Positions 46,248-55,273 of a stretch of 64,000 bases of DNA are shown piece after piece (position 1 is the stretch's first letter; each line of letters starts with the position of its first letter). Origin of the DNA: Sedimentitalea todarodis (GTDB lineage: Bacteria > Pseudomonadota > Alphaproteobacteria > Rhodobacterales > Rhodobacteraceae); contig NZ_JASMWN010000014.1 of assembly GCF_032595355.1 (NCBI RefSeq), forward strand, positions 83,649-147,648, in the 5' to 3' direction. Under the pieces are notes generated by a model. The model ran no database searches and was not told the origin of the DNA. It saw only the letters and a list, made by a program, of their open reading frames with translations. A program made the translations under genes and the position numbers.

Positions 46248-48371
46248 TCAGGGCGATTTCTGGGTTCTAAAGAGACGGAATAGGTTGTCGCCAAACAGTT
46301 CTTCCCAGACCAAATAGTCTGTGAAGTAGCCGGAATGGCCGCCAAAGCCTACAGGACGGTTATCTACGTCCGTTTCGGGATTGTCGCTGTTTTGGGTGGG
46401 CAAGTTGGGATCGTGCAGAAAGTCGATTGTCGTGCCGACGAAGTCATCTTCGCGATAGATGTTGTACCACTCAAAATTCGGCAGGATGTCGGGGCGGGTG
46501 ATCCCGAAGCTGGCGTAAAAATACTGAAGGTAAATATGAGTGACCGGTGATCCCATTGTGATGAGACATTTCTCGCCGGAAATATCATTGATTTTGGACA
46601 TCAGTCCTGTCTTCTTGGCCCGGTCTTTGCGCAGATTGCGGGTCGCAACCACAGTGCCCTGTGAATGTGCAAAGATCGTCAGATCATCCGGGTTTTCAGT
46701 GTCCAGCATATAGTTGACAACCCGCGAGAAACGGGCCTCAATCCGGGCGCGTTGGGGATAGTTGTCTTTCAATTTATCGGTGAAATTGCACCGGTCGCGG
46801 ATTGAATAGGCGATGATATCGCGCGCGATGCCAAGTGCAGATCCGACAAACTCGCTGAAGTAGTAGATCAGGGCAGCCACCCCCAGTATGCACATGAGAA
46901 TGGTGCCGTAATAGGCGTCCAGAATCTTTGTCCATGCGATAGCCGCATTGCAAAGATAGGAGCCAAGATCGCATTGGTCGCGATCACCTGCACCGCCAAA
47001 CAACAGGATCAGGATACCCGTCATCAGGAGCAGGCTCGAGGCGATGAACGCTATGTCTAGAAGCAGGTTCAGGATCAGTCGATCAACAAACAGCTTTCTC
47101 AGAAAAGGATTGGTCGAACTCCGTAGTACTCGACGGAAGATAACCACCAAACCAATCATCCCAAGTATCACCACGAGCGCCACTGCGGCAAAGCCCAGTG
47201 TACCAAGCGCCTGCTCGAGGTGATCATCAAAAATCTTCGCGAGAAGAAACGGTCTTGGCGTTTCATCTGCACCGACGGCCGCAGCCTGAATTTCTTTGAC
47301 TGTTGCTGAGGACTGTTCGACCAGTTTTTGCAAGCCAACCCAGAAGGCCGAACTGAAAATCATCCACAGCACAAGCATCGCCGCACTGACCCCCGGATAG
47401 ATCAACTGACGCAGGTTCGCGTGGGCGACACTGTCTCTTTTCGGTTCTGCGTCAGTTGCTACCGGGTTGCTCTTCAGCATCTTGCCAATCAGCCAATTGG
47501 TAAAGCGCCGCACGAACCCGATCAGAACCCCAACAATCATCAGGAAGGAAAGCGCGATCGTCAGTACCCAGACCGCTCCCAGAGCCCGTACAGTGTTGGA
47601 TATATAGCATGAGACATAGAATAGCTCACCACCGTCGCTCGGCGCGACACCGCAAATGTTGGTCACAAACGAAAAACTCGATGCCAGTGCTGCGATGATC
47701 GTCAACAGCCCGAGAAGTCCGAGACCCCTCCAGAACAGTCGCAGGAGATATGTCCCGCAAAACACACCTGTTTGCATTACCGCTCCGGTCAGAAAGGTGA
47801 AGATACCCATCAGGAGCAGCAGACTGCGCGGGGTCATTGCGCCTGCCGATCCGATTGGTGCGGCGATGTCAATGAGAAGGAAGCCAGCGCCGATCAACAA
47901 GAGCGCGTTCAGCGGAGCAATCAAAACATAAAACAGCCACGTAAAGGCATGTACGGATAGCTTACCTATTCTTCCCGCCTTTGCGGGATTGTCATGTACA
48001 TTGTCGAGCGCAAGATATCCGAGACCGAGGATCATTCTCAACAGATCGACAAACGTCCAGATCGGTCCCTTTGGCGCAGGCGAGAGATCGGCCCAATAGA
48101 CCTCGGCAAATACAGTTTCATCAGCTTGTTGATTGGCGACCGTGTGTTTTGATTTCACTCGGCGGATGTGGCAGGGAAAGAGCTTCAGATTGCGGCTGGC
48201 TTTCCGGTGGTCAGCTTCCGCGAGCGAGATTTTGGAAGAGGAGATTTCCCCGTGTTCCTCATTATCGCGTTTGTCGTGTGCAGTTGTCGCGGCCGCACAT
48301 AGTTCATCGACGGTGTCACCCGCGACTTGTTCTCCGATACCGTGCACGACGATGACGAGATGCTTGTTCAA
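46248..48371 (-). CDS. Large membrane-embedded alpha/beta hydrolase (lipase-like)
   Basis: 707 residues. The chain starts with a hydrolase strand and oxyanion loop HLVIVVHGIGEQVAGDTVDE (about 4-23). A roughly 350-residue membrane region with eight to ten spans is then inserted (about 108-505). The hydrolase fold resumes with LTIFAHSQGTVVATRNL, nucleophile Ser570, and a late GFGGHSGYFTDYLVWEELF with a probable catalytic His. A hydrolase split by a membrane domain is uncommon and suggests action on a lipid or membrane substrate. The family name is not known to me. Confidence 0.7.
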   Translation of the reverse strand: MNKHLVIVVHGIGEQVAGDTVDELCAAATTAHDKRDNEEHGEISSSKISLAEADHRKASRNLKLFPCHIRRVKSKHTVANQQADETVFAEVYWADLSPAPKGPIWTFVDLLRMILGLGYLALDNVHDNPAKAGRIGKLSVHAFTWLFYVLIAPLNALLLIGAGFLLIDIAAPIGSAGAMTPRSLLLLMGIFTFLTGAVMQTGVFCGTYLLRLFWRGLGLLGLLTIIAALASSFSFVTNICGVAPSDGGELFYVSCYISNTVRALGAVWVLTIALSFLMIVGVLIGFVRRFTNWLIGKMLKSNPVATDAEPKRDSVAHANLRQLIYPGVSAAMLVLWMIFSSAFWVGLQKLVEQSSATVKEIQAAAVGADETPRPFLLAKIFDDHLEQALGTLGFAAVALVVILGMIGLVVIFRRVLRSSTNPFLRKLFVDRLILNLLLDIAFIASSLLLMTGILILLFGGAGDRDQCDLGSYLCNAAIAWTKILDAYYGTILMCILGVAALIYYFSEFVGSALGIARDIIAYSIRDRCNFTDKLKDNYPQRARIEARFSRVVNYMLDTENPDDLTIFAHSQGTVVATRNLRKDRAKKTGLMSKINDISGEKCLITMGSPVTHIYLQYFYASFGITRPDILPNFEWYNIYREDDFVGTTIDFLHDPNLPTQNSDNPETDVDNRPVGFGGHSGYFTDYLVWEELFGDNLFRLFRTQKSP

Positions 48372-48493
48372 AATGAGGCCTTAAATTGGGCAGTTAATAT
48401 GGTCAAAGAATAACAGAAAACTGCGCTCATCGTAAGTTATTCAGCGACAATCCTTCTCAAATTGTGAAGCCCGACGCGGCTCCCACATTCCCG

Positions 48494-48538
48494 TTTTCGA
48501 TATATTGTGCCATCAGAACGGTTTTTTTCGATATATTG
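48494..48538. repeat. Pair of 14-bp direct repeats near the element end
   Basis: TTTTCGATATATTG occurs twice (starting at 48494 and about 48525), 31 bp apart, just inside the outer inverted repeat at 48547-48582. Such iterated sites near an element end are often transposase or recombinase binding sites; alternatively they are operator sites for the divergent genes here. Confidence 0.5.
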
Positions 48539-48546
48539 AGCTGCAG

Positions 48547-48582
48547 GTTGCCGTTTTTGTCCCCCTTCGTGCGTACTGGGCC
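48547..48582. repeat. Right inverted repeat matching 41184-41219
   Basis: Read on the minus strand this is GGCCCAGTACGCACGAAGGG then GGACAAAAACGGCAAC. The left copy reads the same except TTG for ACA and the last base, about 32 of 36 matches, better than the match between the two ends at 41.2-41.4 kb. The pair therefore frames about 7.4 kb (41184-48582). Confidence 0.75.
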
Positions 48583-48863
48583 TGACCTGAGACCCATCTT
48601 TCCTCCAGCCTTTGGAAGAATCCGGGTTTTGTTTTCTGGCCTCATGCGGCCTGCTTTTGCAACAACGCCCATCCGCTGCTCGAATGGATGGCAAAAATTC
48701 TTCCCTTTGAAAACGCCTATATTTTACTCATTATCTCGCAATAATCTTGCAAACGCGGTGCCGTGGCGGCGACTAAATGTAACCTACCTTGGCATTCGAG
48801 AGTTGAAAACGATACGCCCCGTATTCAGAGTAGAGAAATCCGCAAGTCCAGAGGTGTACAAAA

Positions 48864-49841
48864 TTGAAGATATTGGCGGTCGATGACGACCCATCCTTGC
48901 TGGAACTAATTCCGATGATCTTGGCAGAGGCCGGAATGACGGATGTGACGGTCGCCAATTCGGCCGAGAACGCACTAAGCGTAATCTCGGAACAGTCTGA
49001 GCCGTTTGAGTGCTTTCTTCTGGACATTCAGATGCCGGGCAGAAGCGGTATCGAACTCTGCGGGGATATCCGCAAGCTACCTGGTTATTCACAGACGCCG
49101 ATCATAATGCTTACAGCGATGCAGGAGAAAGTGTTCATCGACGATGCATTCATGGCTGGCGCCACTGATTATATCACAAAACCCTTTGATTTCTCGGAAG
49201 TGAGTGCGCGGCTAGGAATGGCGAAACTGCTCGTCAAAGAACAGAAGAAGGTTCGGGACCTGGCGGCTCAGGCAAGCAAGTCAAACGAAGATACGGATGC
49301 TAACTCAAAACCCGACTTTAATGAACGCTTCGATCTCGGTGGTGTGAAGGGCCTCGTCTCGATCCAAGCGTTCGAAAATTACCTCAATCAACTTTCGCGC
49401 GCAGGGTATCAGTCGTCGCGCTTCTTCGCGATACATATGCAGGATGCTCTCGGCATTTTTGAAAGATGCACTGCTTCGGAATTTGACTATGCCCTGCGAC
49501 ATGTGGCCGACGGAATCAGCGTTTCGTACCAATCCGGAGCCGTGGTCATGTGCTATATAGGGAACGGCAATTTCATTTGCAGTTCCAATGCTGCAGAGTT
49601 GTACACCACCGCACAGCTTGAAGATGCAATTCAGGATATCCTTGACGACAAGAATCTGACCTACGATGACGGCAACCCTCTCGATATCGAAGTAGCGATT
49701 GGGGCCGCTGTGCAGCCGTTGCTGAGCAACGTTTCGCAACTTGAAGATCTGGAAACGCTGGCTGTCAAACGTGCCATGATCCGCGCTGGCGAAAAGAACA
49801 GCAAACCAAATCTGGTGAACATCAAGCACGTTCGCATCTAG
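48864..49841 (+). CDS. Response regulator with degenerate GGDEF-like output
   Basis: 325 residues from TTG 48864 (GAGG at about 9 bp). The receiver domain has acidic residues DDD (7-9), phospho-acceptor Asp54 (LLDIQMPG), Thr84 and Lys106 (TKPFDF). The C-terminal 160 residues follow a GGDEF layout (SIQAFENYLNQL, FFAIHMQDALGIFE, then YIGNGNF where GGDEF would be), so cyclase activity is very unlikely. The gene converges with a PAS histidine kinase 49 bp away, a probable partner. Confidence 0.8.
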   Translation: MKILAVDDDPSLLELIPMILAEAGMTDVTVANSAENALSVISEQSEPFECFLLDIQMPGRSGIELCGDIRKLPGYSQTPIIMLTAMQEKVFIDDAFMAGATDYITKPFDFSEVSARLGMAKLLVKEQKKVRDLAAQASKSNEDTDANSKPDFNERFDLGGVKGLVSIQAFENYLNQLSRAGYQSSRFFAIHMQDALGIFERCTASEFDYALRHVADGISVSYQSGAVVMCYIGNGNFICSSNAAELYTTAQLEDAIQDILDDKNLTYDDGNPLDIEVAIGAAVQPLLSNVSQLEDLETLAVKRAMIRAGEKNSKPNLVNIKHVRI

Positions 49842-49889
49842 AGCTTTGAGCCGTTTCAATGCAGCGCCGCCCGGCGCAAAAAAAACTGA

Positions 49890-51713
49890 TCAAACAATGG
49901 CAGGCAGTATCACCCAGAATTCCGTACCTTCAGTCATTGAACTGGTAAATCCGATTTCGCCGCCCATCCGTTCGATCAGTTGTTTTGAAATGTTGAGGCC
50001 AAGTCCTGTCCCCATGCGTTTGCGGGTGTCGGACGGGGCAACTTGCGAAAAGGGTTCAAATATTGTCTTGTGAAACGCTGTAGGTATGCCGATGCCGTGG
50101 TCTGCGATGGCGATGCGAATTTGATCGTCCTGGGATGCCACACTGACCTTAACTTGCCCGCCTTCGTGCGAGAATTTTGCGGCATTTGACAGTAGATTGA
50201 TCAGAACCTGCTGCAACCGATCTGGATCGATCTTGCACAGGTAACTTTTATCCGTTGCGTCAAGCGTGACTGTCACATGATATTGGTCGGCAAAGTGCTG
50301 AGTGGCCTGAATCGATTGTTCGATGATGTCAATTAAGTTGCTGCTCACCGGGTTGATTGGCATCTTGTCCGAGGACAGTTTTTCGACATCAAGGATGTCA
50401 TCCAAGAGCAGGCGAAGGCGTCCGCTGTTCTGGCGCGAAATTGAAATCAGTTTCTGGAGCTTGCCCGAGAGTGCGTGAAACGACACCGGGTCGATCAGAT
50501 CCAGTGCGGCGGCAATCGCGGTGACAGGTGTGCGCAGCTCGTGGCTTACAGTCGCGATGAAATTGCGCCGCATGCGGTCGAGCCTCTGCCGATCTGTGAT
50601 GTCGACGATTTGCGAGATGAAATGAAGAGGGGCATCTTCTGCATCGCGGACCAAGGCAACGTTCAGATGGCCCCAGACAACCTGGCCGTCCCGCCGCAGA
50701 TAGCGCTTTTCCATGGCATAGGTTTGACCCTCACCGGACAACAAACGTCTGACGTGATCCAAATCCTTTTCGAGATCGTCGGGGTGGGTAATGGTCTGAA
50801 AGTCGACTGCCATCAATTCCTGCTCTGAGTACCCCAAAAACAAGCACAACGCGGGGTTCGCCTTGAGCCAGCGGCCGTCTGGTGCGACCAGTGCCTTGCC
50901 GATTGGTGCATACTCCATGGCCATACGGAATTGGTGTTCGCTCTTTCGCAAGTCCTTCTCGGCGATCTTGGTGTCGGTGATGTCGGTTTGCACACCGAAG
51001 AGACGCGCCACCATACCGTTTTCGTCTCGGCTGCCCGCGACGGCGTCTGACCGCAGCCAGCGCCAGCCCGTTCCGTTTCTTTCCCGCATTCTGTAGTCAA
51101 CGATTGTTCGGTCGGATCGCCCGGTGATGCAGTCCAAATAGGCTTTGTTGACAAGGGGCAGATCGTCAGGGTGGAGACGATTGAGCCACTCCCTGTGCGG
51201 ATCGATTTCCTCGTTGGGCGGGATTTCCATCAGCTCGCACCAAGCACCGGAAACTTGTGATGTTTGATTGACCACATCCACCTCAAAAACGCCGATTTTT
51301 GCCCCCTGAACGGCATGGGCCATACGCCGTTCATCCGCTTGCGTGATCCGTTTCACCTCAAAGTCAGCGGCGATGTCACGCATCACCAAAGTGTAGTTCA
51401 ACCCGTCGGCTTTCGTAGCCCAAGGCAAAAATTGCACTTGCAAAGCCAGGGAACTGCCACTCCTGTGGCGGCCATCAACCTTGCTGAGTACCGCTTCGCC
51501 GGCTGGGGGCAACAGCTGATCCCCCTGCATTTTCGAGCCCCAGGCAGGGAGCAAATCAGAAATATGAAGCTCCACAAGATCGAGGGATGAATAGCCAAAG
51601 ATCTGGGTAGCGGCCGAATTTGAGAAGACAATATGGCCGCGCGGATCAACTCCGATCAGTGCAGCCCCAACCGCTTCCACGACTTGCTCAGATAAGCCCA
51701 TAAAAACACCCAT
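49890..51713 (-). CDS. Soluble multi-PAS sensor histidine kinase
   Basis: 607 residues. PAS domains lie at about 8-115, 130-250 and 258-375 (VEAVGAALIGVDPRGHIVFS; AKIGVFEVDVVNQTSQVSG; APIGKALVAPDGRWLKANPA). HisKA has His391 in ATVSHELRTPVTAI. The ATPase domain has an N-box around LINLLSNAAKF (Asn510), G1 DHGIGIP and G2 GTGLGL. No transmembrane segment is seen, so it senses a cytosolic signal (redox, light or ligand through PAS). No receiver is fused; the convergent response regulator is the obvious candidate partner. Confidence 0.93.
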   Translation of the reverse strand: MGVFMGLSEQVVEAVGAALIGVDPRGHIVFSNSAATQIFGYSSLDLVELHISDLLPAWGSKMQGDQLLPPAGEAVLSKVDGRHRSGSSLALQVQFLPWATKADGLNYTLVMRDIAADFEVKRITQADERRMAHAVQGAKIGVFEVDVVNQTSQVSGAWCELMEIPPNEEIDPHREWLNRLHPDDLPLVNKAYLDCITGRSDRTIVDYRMRERNGTGWRWLRSDAVAGSRDENGMVARLFGVQTDITDTKIAEKDLRKSEHQFRMAMEYAPIGKALVAPDGRWLKANPALCLFLGYSEQELMAVDFQTITHPDDLEKDLDHVRRLLSGEGQTYAMEKRYLRRDGQVVWGHLNVALVRDAEDAPLHFISQIVDITDRQRLDRMRRNFIATVSHELRTPVTAIAAALDLIDPVSFHALSGKLQKLISISRQNSGRLRLLLDDILDVEKLSSDKMPINPVSSNLIDIIEQSIQATQHFADQYHVTVTLDATDKSYLCKIDPDRLQQVLINLLSNAAKFSHEGGQVKVSVASQDDQIRIAIADHGIGIPTAFHKTIFEPFSQVAPSDTRKRMGTGLGLNISKQLIERMGGEIGFTSSMTEGTEFWVILPAIV

Positions 51714-51835
51714 ACTACAACGCTATTGGATTGACGTCGGGAAGCGACACATGCCCTGCGATGCTTTCCATCCTGTAAAACCGCCCATGTCCATATCGCC
51801 CGGTTTGCTCGGCGTGCCAAACCGTGGATTAACCT

Positions 51836-52669
51836 CTACGTGCAAGTCTCCTGTAAGCACATTGTTATGCGAGCGGTGGGATCACATGGCTCAAGCACAC
51901 CATCTGCATATCGGAAGAAGGCGATCTTGGCCGCCCCGCCGAGCGTTACGGCCGCGAATGCGCCGGACGGGTGCCACCTAATCTCCGGCACGAAGGTATT
52001 GTCCACGTCTTCGATTCCGAGATCTTGCACGGTCGGTTTACCGAGCTGTCCGTCATCAAGCGGATAGAGAGCGATCTGACCCAAGGCCGCATAGGTCACC
52101 GCGATTACTTCACCGGACGGATGGATATCGATGGCGGTCGGCGGACCCGCGGCTTCGACCGTCTGTCGCACGGTCGGATTGGCACGGTCGGACAGGTCTA
52201 CGACTGTCAGCGTGTTGCCTTGCTCGATCTCGCTGAACTCTCGCGCATCTTCTGCTGGCTGGGCGAAGGGCTCGGTCGAGATGGCGGTTTGGCCGTCATT
52301 AGTCACGGCGAGCACATTCGGCCAAGTCGCGACAGAGTTGGACACGTTGACGTCGCTCCGGGCCCACGTGCCGTCTTCGGTGCGGCTCAGAACGCTGAGA
52401 AGGTCTGGCTCGCGAGGCCCAAGCAAGCCGTCGATATAGCCCGTGGCGACCATGGCGCCGTCAGAGAGTGCTATCAGATCGGAGTTTGCGAAAGGCGTGT
52501 CCTGCGCGACGCCGACCGATGGGAATGCCAGAAGGGCGAGGGCTGCGGTGGTGCGTTTGAGAGTATGTATACCTGGCAGCAAGGCCCCGTACCGTTCTTC
52601 AAGGGCCTGCTCCATTCCGGGGTTGAGGGCTTCAGCCAATTCGCGACCGCGCGCATATGTATCGTTCAT
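51836..52669 (-). pseudogene. Chimeric gene: carboxymuconolactone-decarboxylase start fused to a truncated beta-propeller
   Basis: 277 codons. Residues 1-33 (NDTYARGRELAEALNPGMEQ, ALEERYGALLPG) match the start of carboxymuconolactone-decarboxylase family proteins. Residue 36 onward is a different gene: a signal-peptide-like LKRTTAALALLAFPSVGVAQ, then a lactonase/propeller-like chain (ALSDGAMVATGYIDGLLGPR, AIDIHPSGEVIAVTY, PEIRWHPSGAFAAVTLGGAA). That chain breaks off at ADGVLEPC and ends in unrelated sequence. It is shorter than the usual 350-400 residues. Two recombination scars are therefore present. Expression as a fusion would bury the signal peptide. Confidence 0.65.
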
Positions 52670-52726
52670 AACAGACTTTCCTGATTTTTAATTATTGGCG
52701 CTGGCCCCTTGGGTGCCAGAACCCGA

Positions 52727-53575
52727 TCAGGGATAGTCCTGAGAAATCAACCTGCCATCGAGCATCATCGGCAGGTAAAGAGTACTTCCGTCAGACGAAA
52801 TATCGGCAAGTCCCGGCGCAAACTGGGCCGTCTGGTGTGCCTCGCCGTCACTCCCGATCTCAAACAACCCGCCCGTCACCCAATCGCTCACGATGATTGC
52901 GTCGTCGACCCGGGTGATACCGTCGATATTGCCGATGCCTGGAGCGACAACGCTGATCTCCCTTGTCTCCAATGAGATGGACAGAAGAGACCCGGGAGTT
53001 TCTGTTGTGAAATCATCGCGCAAGCCGGAGCCCCATGACCCGACGAGTAGCCGTCCTCCATCGAGGAAAACGCCATTGGGGTGGGCAAGCTGCGAGTCAC
53101 TGAGCCAGAGTGCCAACTCTCCATCGGCGTAGCGCCACAGGCTGTCCGTCATCAGATCGCTCACATAGGCGACTTCTCCATCGGAAGTGACGTCATTGAG
53201 AAAGACGGCTTCCGGCATGGCAAGCGACCGACGGATTTCTCCTGTAGCAAGGTCGATTTCGTGCAGTCTGGTCAGGTCTGCGACCAGCAGCACGTCGCCT
53301 ACGATTGTCATTCCTTTCGGTGCGTCCAGCCCCGCGGCCCAATTGGCGTCGATCACGTCACCGTCCGGAGTCAGAAGCACAAGGCTACCCTGCCCATCGG
53401 CAGCGCCCGGATTGCCTATGATGGTGCTGAGAATGATCCGGTTTCGATCGATGTCGAAAACTGCCGACTCCGGCATGTCGAAACCATCCGCAGTCCAGTT
53501 TTCATCCGCCAGTACGGCGCTTCCGTTCAGGACCAGAGCCAGTCCTGCCAACATCGTTTCCTTGATCATATCCAA
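52727..53575 (-). CDS. Exported SMP-30/gluconolactonase-like beta-propeller
   Basis: 282 residues with signal peptide (IKETMLAGLALVLNGSAVLA). Repeated propeller strands: FDMPESAVFDIDRNRIILS, GLDAPKGMTIVGDVLLVADL, LAHPNGVFLDGGRLLVGSWG, NIDGITRVDDAIIVSDWVTG. The family's metal ligands Glu (PESAVFD) and Asn (HPNGV) and Asp (SDW) can be matched by position. It is divergent from an XRE regulator with a dyad between. The enzyme's substrate is unknown. Confidence 0.75.
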   Translation of the reverse strand: MDMIKETMLAGLALVLNGSAVLADENWTADGFDMPESAVFDIDRNRIILSTIIGNPGAADGQGSLVLLTPDGDVIDANWAAGLDAPKGMTIVGDVLLVADLTRLHEIDLATGEIRRSLAMPEAVFLNDVTSDGEVAYVSDLMTDSLWRYADGELALWLSDSQLAHPNGVFLDGGRLLVGSWGSGLRDDFTTETPGSLLSISLETREISVVAPGIGNIDGITRVDDAIIVSDWVTGGLFEIGSDGEAHQTAQFAPGLADISSDGSTLYLPMMLDGRLISQDYP

Positions 53576-53637
53576 ATCCTCATTTGACCTAGCTTGAGGT
53601 ACTGATAATGATCTAAATGGAACACATCTAACTTTCT

Positions 53638-53656
53638 GGTATCAGTTTGCGATACC
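53638..53656. promoter_or_regulatory. Dyad operator between the propeller gene and the XRE regulator
   Basis: GGTATC-AGTTTGC-GATACC is a perfect 6-bp inverted repeat with 7-bp centre, placed 63 bp upstream of the propeller start and 33 bp upstream of the regulator start. Likely target of the divergent XRE regulator. Confidence 0.6.
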
Positions 53657-53688
53657 GAAAGGTGGAAATCAGCATCAGAGAGGCCTCC

Positions 53689-54426
53689 GTGCAAGCCAGA
53701 ATTTTCGAAACACTCAAGACGGTGCTGCGTGCGCGCAAGATCACCTACGCGGAGCTTGCGCGCAGGCTCGGAACCTCCGAGCCGACGATCAAACGCGTGT
53801 TTGCCGCGCGAGACGACAAGCTAAGCAGGATCGTCGAAATCTGCGATGCTCTGGAGCTGTCGCTGGGAGACGTGGTGGCACAGGCCAAACGTACGACAGT
53901 CACGCCGGTTGGGCTGGGGGACCGTATCGAAGCGCAACTGGCCGGTGATCCGTCGCTGTTCAACTTCTTCATTCTGCTACACGATGGCATGCCTGTCGAA
54001 GAAATCGCGCGACAGTTCAAGCTGGATTCGGGCGATACGCTCAGGATGGGTCAGAAACTTGAACGGCTTGGGCTTGCTGAAGTGCAGGCGACCGGACGCA
54101 TCCGCATGCTTTTGGAGCACCCGATCCAGTTCAGACGCGACGGGCCGTTGCATCGTGCCCTGATGAAGATCAACCTCGACTTTGTCCGTCAGGTTTTTCT
54201 GACTCCGGACACAGAGGCTGCCGCCTTTTTGACCCAGTCGCGCCGGATATCGGACGATACGGCCCGCCATATGATGACGGAGTTGCGCAAGCTGAACCGT
54301 GAGTTGTCCGAGATGGCGCGTCAGGATCAGCTGACACTGCCCGCATCTGAGCTCAAAAGCCATAAGCTCAGTTTGGCCTGGTCCCACGTCCAATTCTCCA
54401 GCCTGCTAACAATTGAGGTCCAGTAG
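53689..54426 (+). CDS. XRE-family regulator with long effector domain
   Basis: 245 residues from GTG 53689 (GAGAGG before it); an upstream ATG at 53647 falls inside the dyad and is less likely. HTH at about residues 17-40 (ITYAELARRLGTSEPTIKRV), then ICDALELSLGDVV. The remaining 180 residues contain a second helical winged region (EEIARQFKLDSGDTLRMGQK, LGLAEVQATGRIRML) and a C-terminal helical part. Family comparable to XRE regulators with a C-terminal HTH-like domain. Probable autoregulator and regulator of the divergent propeller gene. Confidence 0.8.
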   Translation: MQARIFETLKTVLRARKITYAELARRLGTSEPTIKRVFAARDDKLSRIVEICDALELSLGDVVAQAKRTTVTPVGLGDRIEAQLAGDPSLFNFFILLHDGMPVEEIARQFKLDSGDTLRMGQKLERLGLAEVQATGRIRMLLEHPIQFRRDGPLHRALMKINLDFVRQVFLTPDTEAAAFLTQSRRISDDTARHMMTELRKLNRELSEMARQDQLTLPASELKSHKLSLAWSHVQFSSLLTIEVQ

Positions 54427-54609
54427 GTCAGATGTAACCGGTTCTCATATGTCGTCTGTACGACAGCAGTCATTGGCGCATTCGAGGCGAAATGGCGCAT
54501 CGTCCGCGTTGTGTGAGGTCGCCGCGTCCTTGTTTGTGCACTCGCAGCGAAAGTCTGAAATGACGGGCCGCATCGCAGCGGAGGCTGGGCGTGGTCAAGG
54601 GCCGGTATG

Positions 54610-54680
54610 GGCCGACCTTACCGATGCTCGGTGCCGAGCGAGGCCGATGCTGCGCCGCATCCGAGGTCGGCAGAGAGCCC
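54610..54680. repeat. Dispersed intergenic repeat (pair with 56226-56297)
   Basis: About 70 bp shared with 56226-56297 at roughly 90 percent: GGCCGA-CTTACC-ATGCTC, CGAGGCCGATGCTGCG, CATCCGAGGTCGGCAGAGAG. Both are noncoding. More diverged relatives of this family seem to occur at 55330-55480, 57790-57910 and 58450-58570 (GCTGCAACG-GGC, GAATGTCCG-type words). Confidence 0.65.
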
Positions 54681-54802
54681 TTTCACGACATTGATGCCGC
54701 AGTATCAGAAAACATGATTTGTTGCGCGGAGCACATTGAAGATTTCTTCGAGAGCAGTAATCCTTATCTGGGAATGGCGTTTGACAAGCAGAAGGAAACA
54801 AA

Positions 54803-55273
54803 GTGAGTCGAACTACGACGACAACGATTGCTTTATGTATCGCCACCGCCGCGTTCGCCGATGGAACGAGGACGATACAGCACATTGAATGTGCTGCCTA
54901 CGCCGAACTCAGCCGATTTCCGTTGGCACGCATAGAGGGCGCATCTCGCGCGAACGCTGATGCCGATCGGTTGCGCGACGCGCACATGGCCGAGGCATTG
55001 AGGCTTGGAGCGCCACTGGTCGAAAAAGATTCCGGCTTTCCCGGATACATTAAGCCCCACCCTGTAGGAGGGTCGGCCGAGGCAGGCATCGGCTATTTTT
55101 TAGGGTCTGTTGTGACGACAGAGCAAGATCACTTCGAGCTACTGCACGGTGCCCCGCCGACCAGTGGCGAGTCCCTCGATGACCGCTTCGAACGACTCGC
55201 CGACTGGTATCGCCTACGCACGGCGGAAATGACAAGTCGCTACGAAGTAGCCGGTTGCATTGACCTTTTCTGA
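54803..55273 (+). CDS. Small exported protein, unknown
   Basis: 156 residues from GTG 54803 (GAAGGAAAC before it). A short signal-like N-terminus (TTTTIALCIATAAFADG) is followed by IEC-AAYAELSRF, a helical middle (RLRDAHMAEALRLGAPLVEK) and a tail with a single further Cys (YEVAGCIDLF). The pair of Cys (HIEC and GCID) may form a disulfide bond. No family recognised. Flanked on both sides by intergenic repeats. Confidence 0.55.
   Translation: MSRTTTTTIALCIATAAFADGTRTIQHIECAAYAELSRFPLARIEGASRANADADRLRDAHMAEALRLGAPLVEKDSGFPGYIKPHPVGGSAEAGIGYFLGSVVTTEQDHFELLHGAPPTSGESLDDRFERLADWYRLRTAEMTSRYEVAGCIDLF

Noticed and set aside
48437..48694. 85-codon minus-strand frame across the right inverted repeat
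   Set aside because: It runs through the repeat and the direct-repeat pair, with no start signal or family match.
49860..49885. GC hairpin with A-run (GCGCCGCCCGGCGCAAAAAAAA) as a terminator
   Set aside because: On the plus strand the run is A, not T, and on the minus strand the T-run comes before the stem, so it is wrong for termination in both directions.
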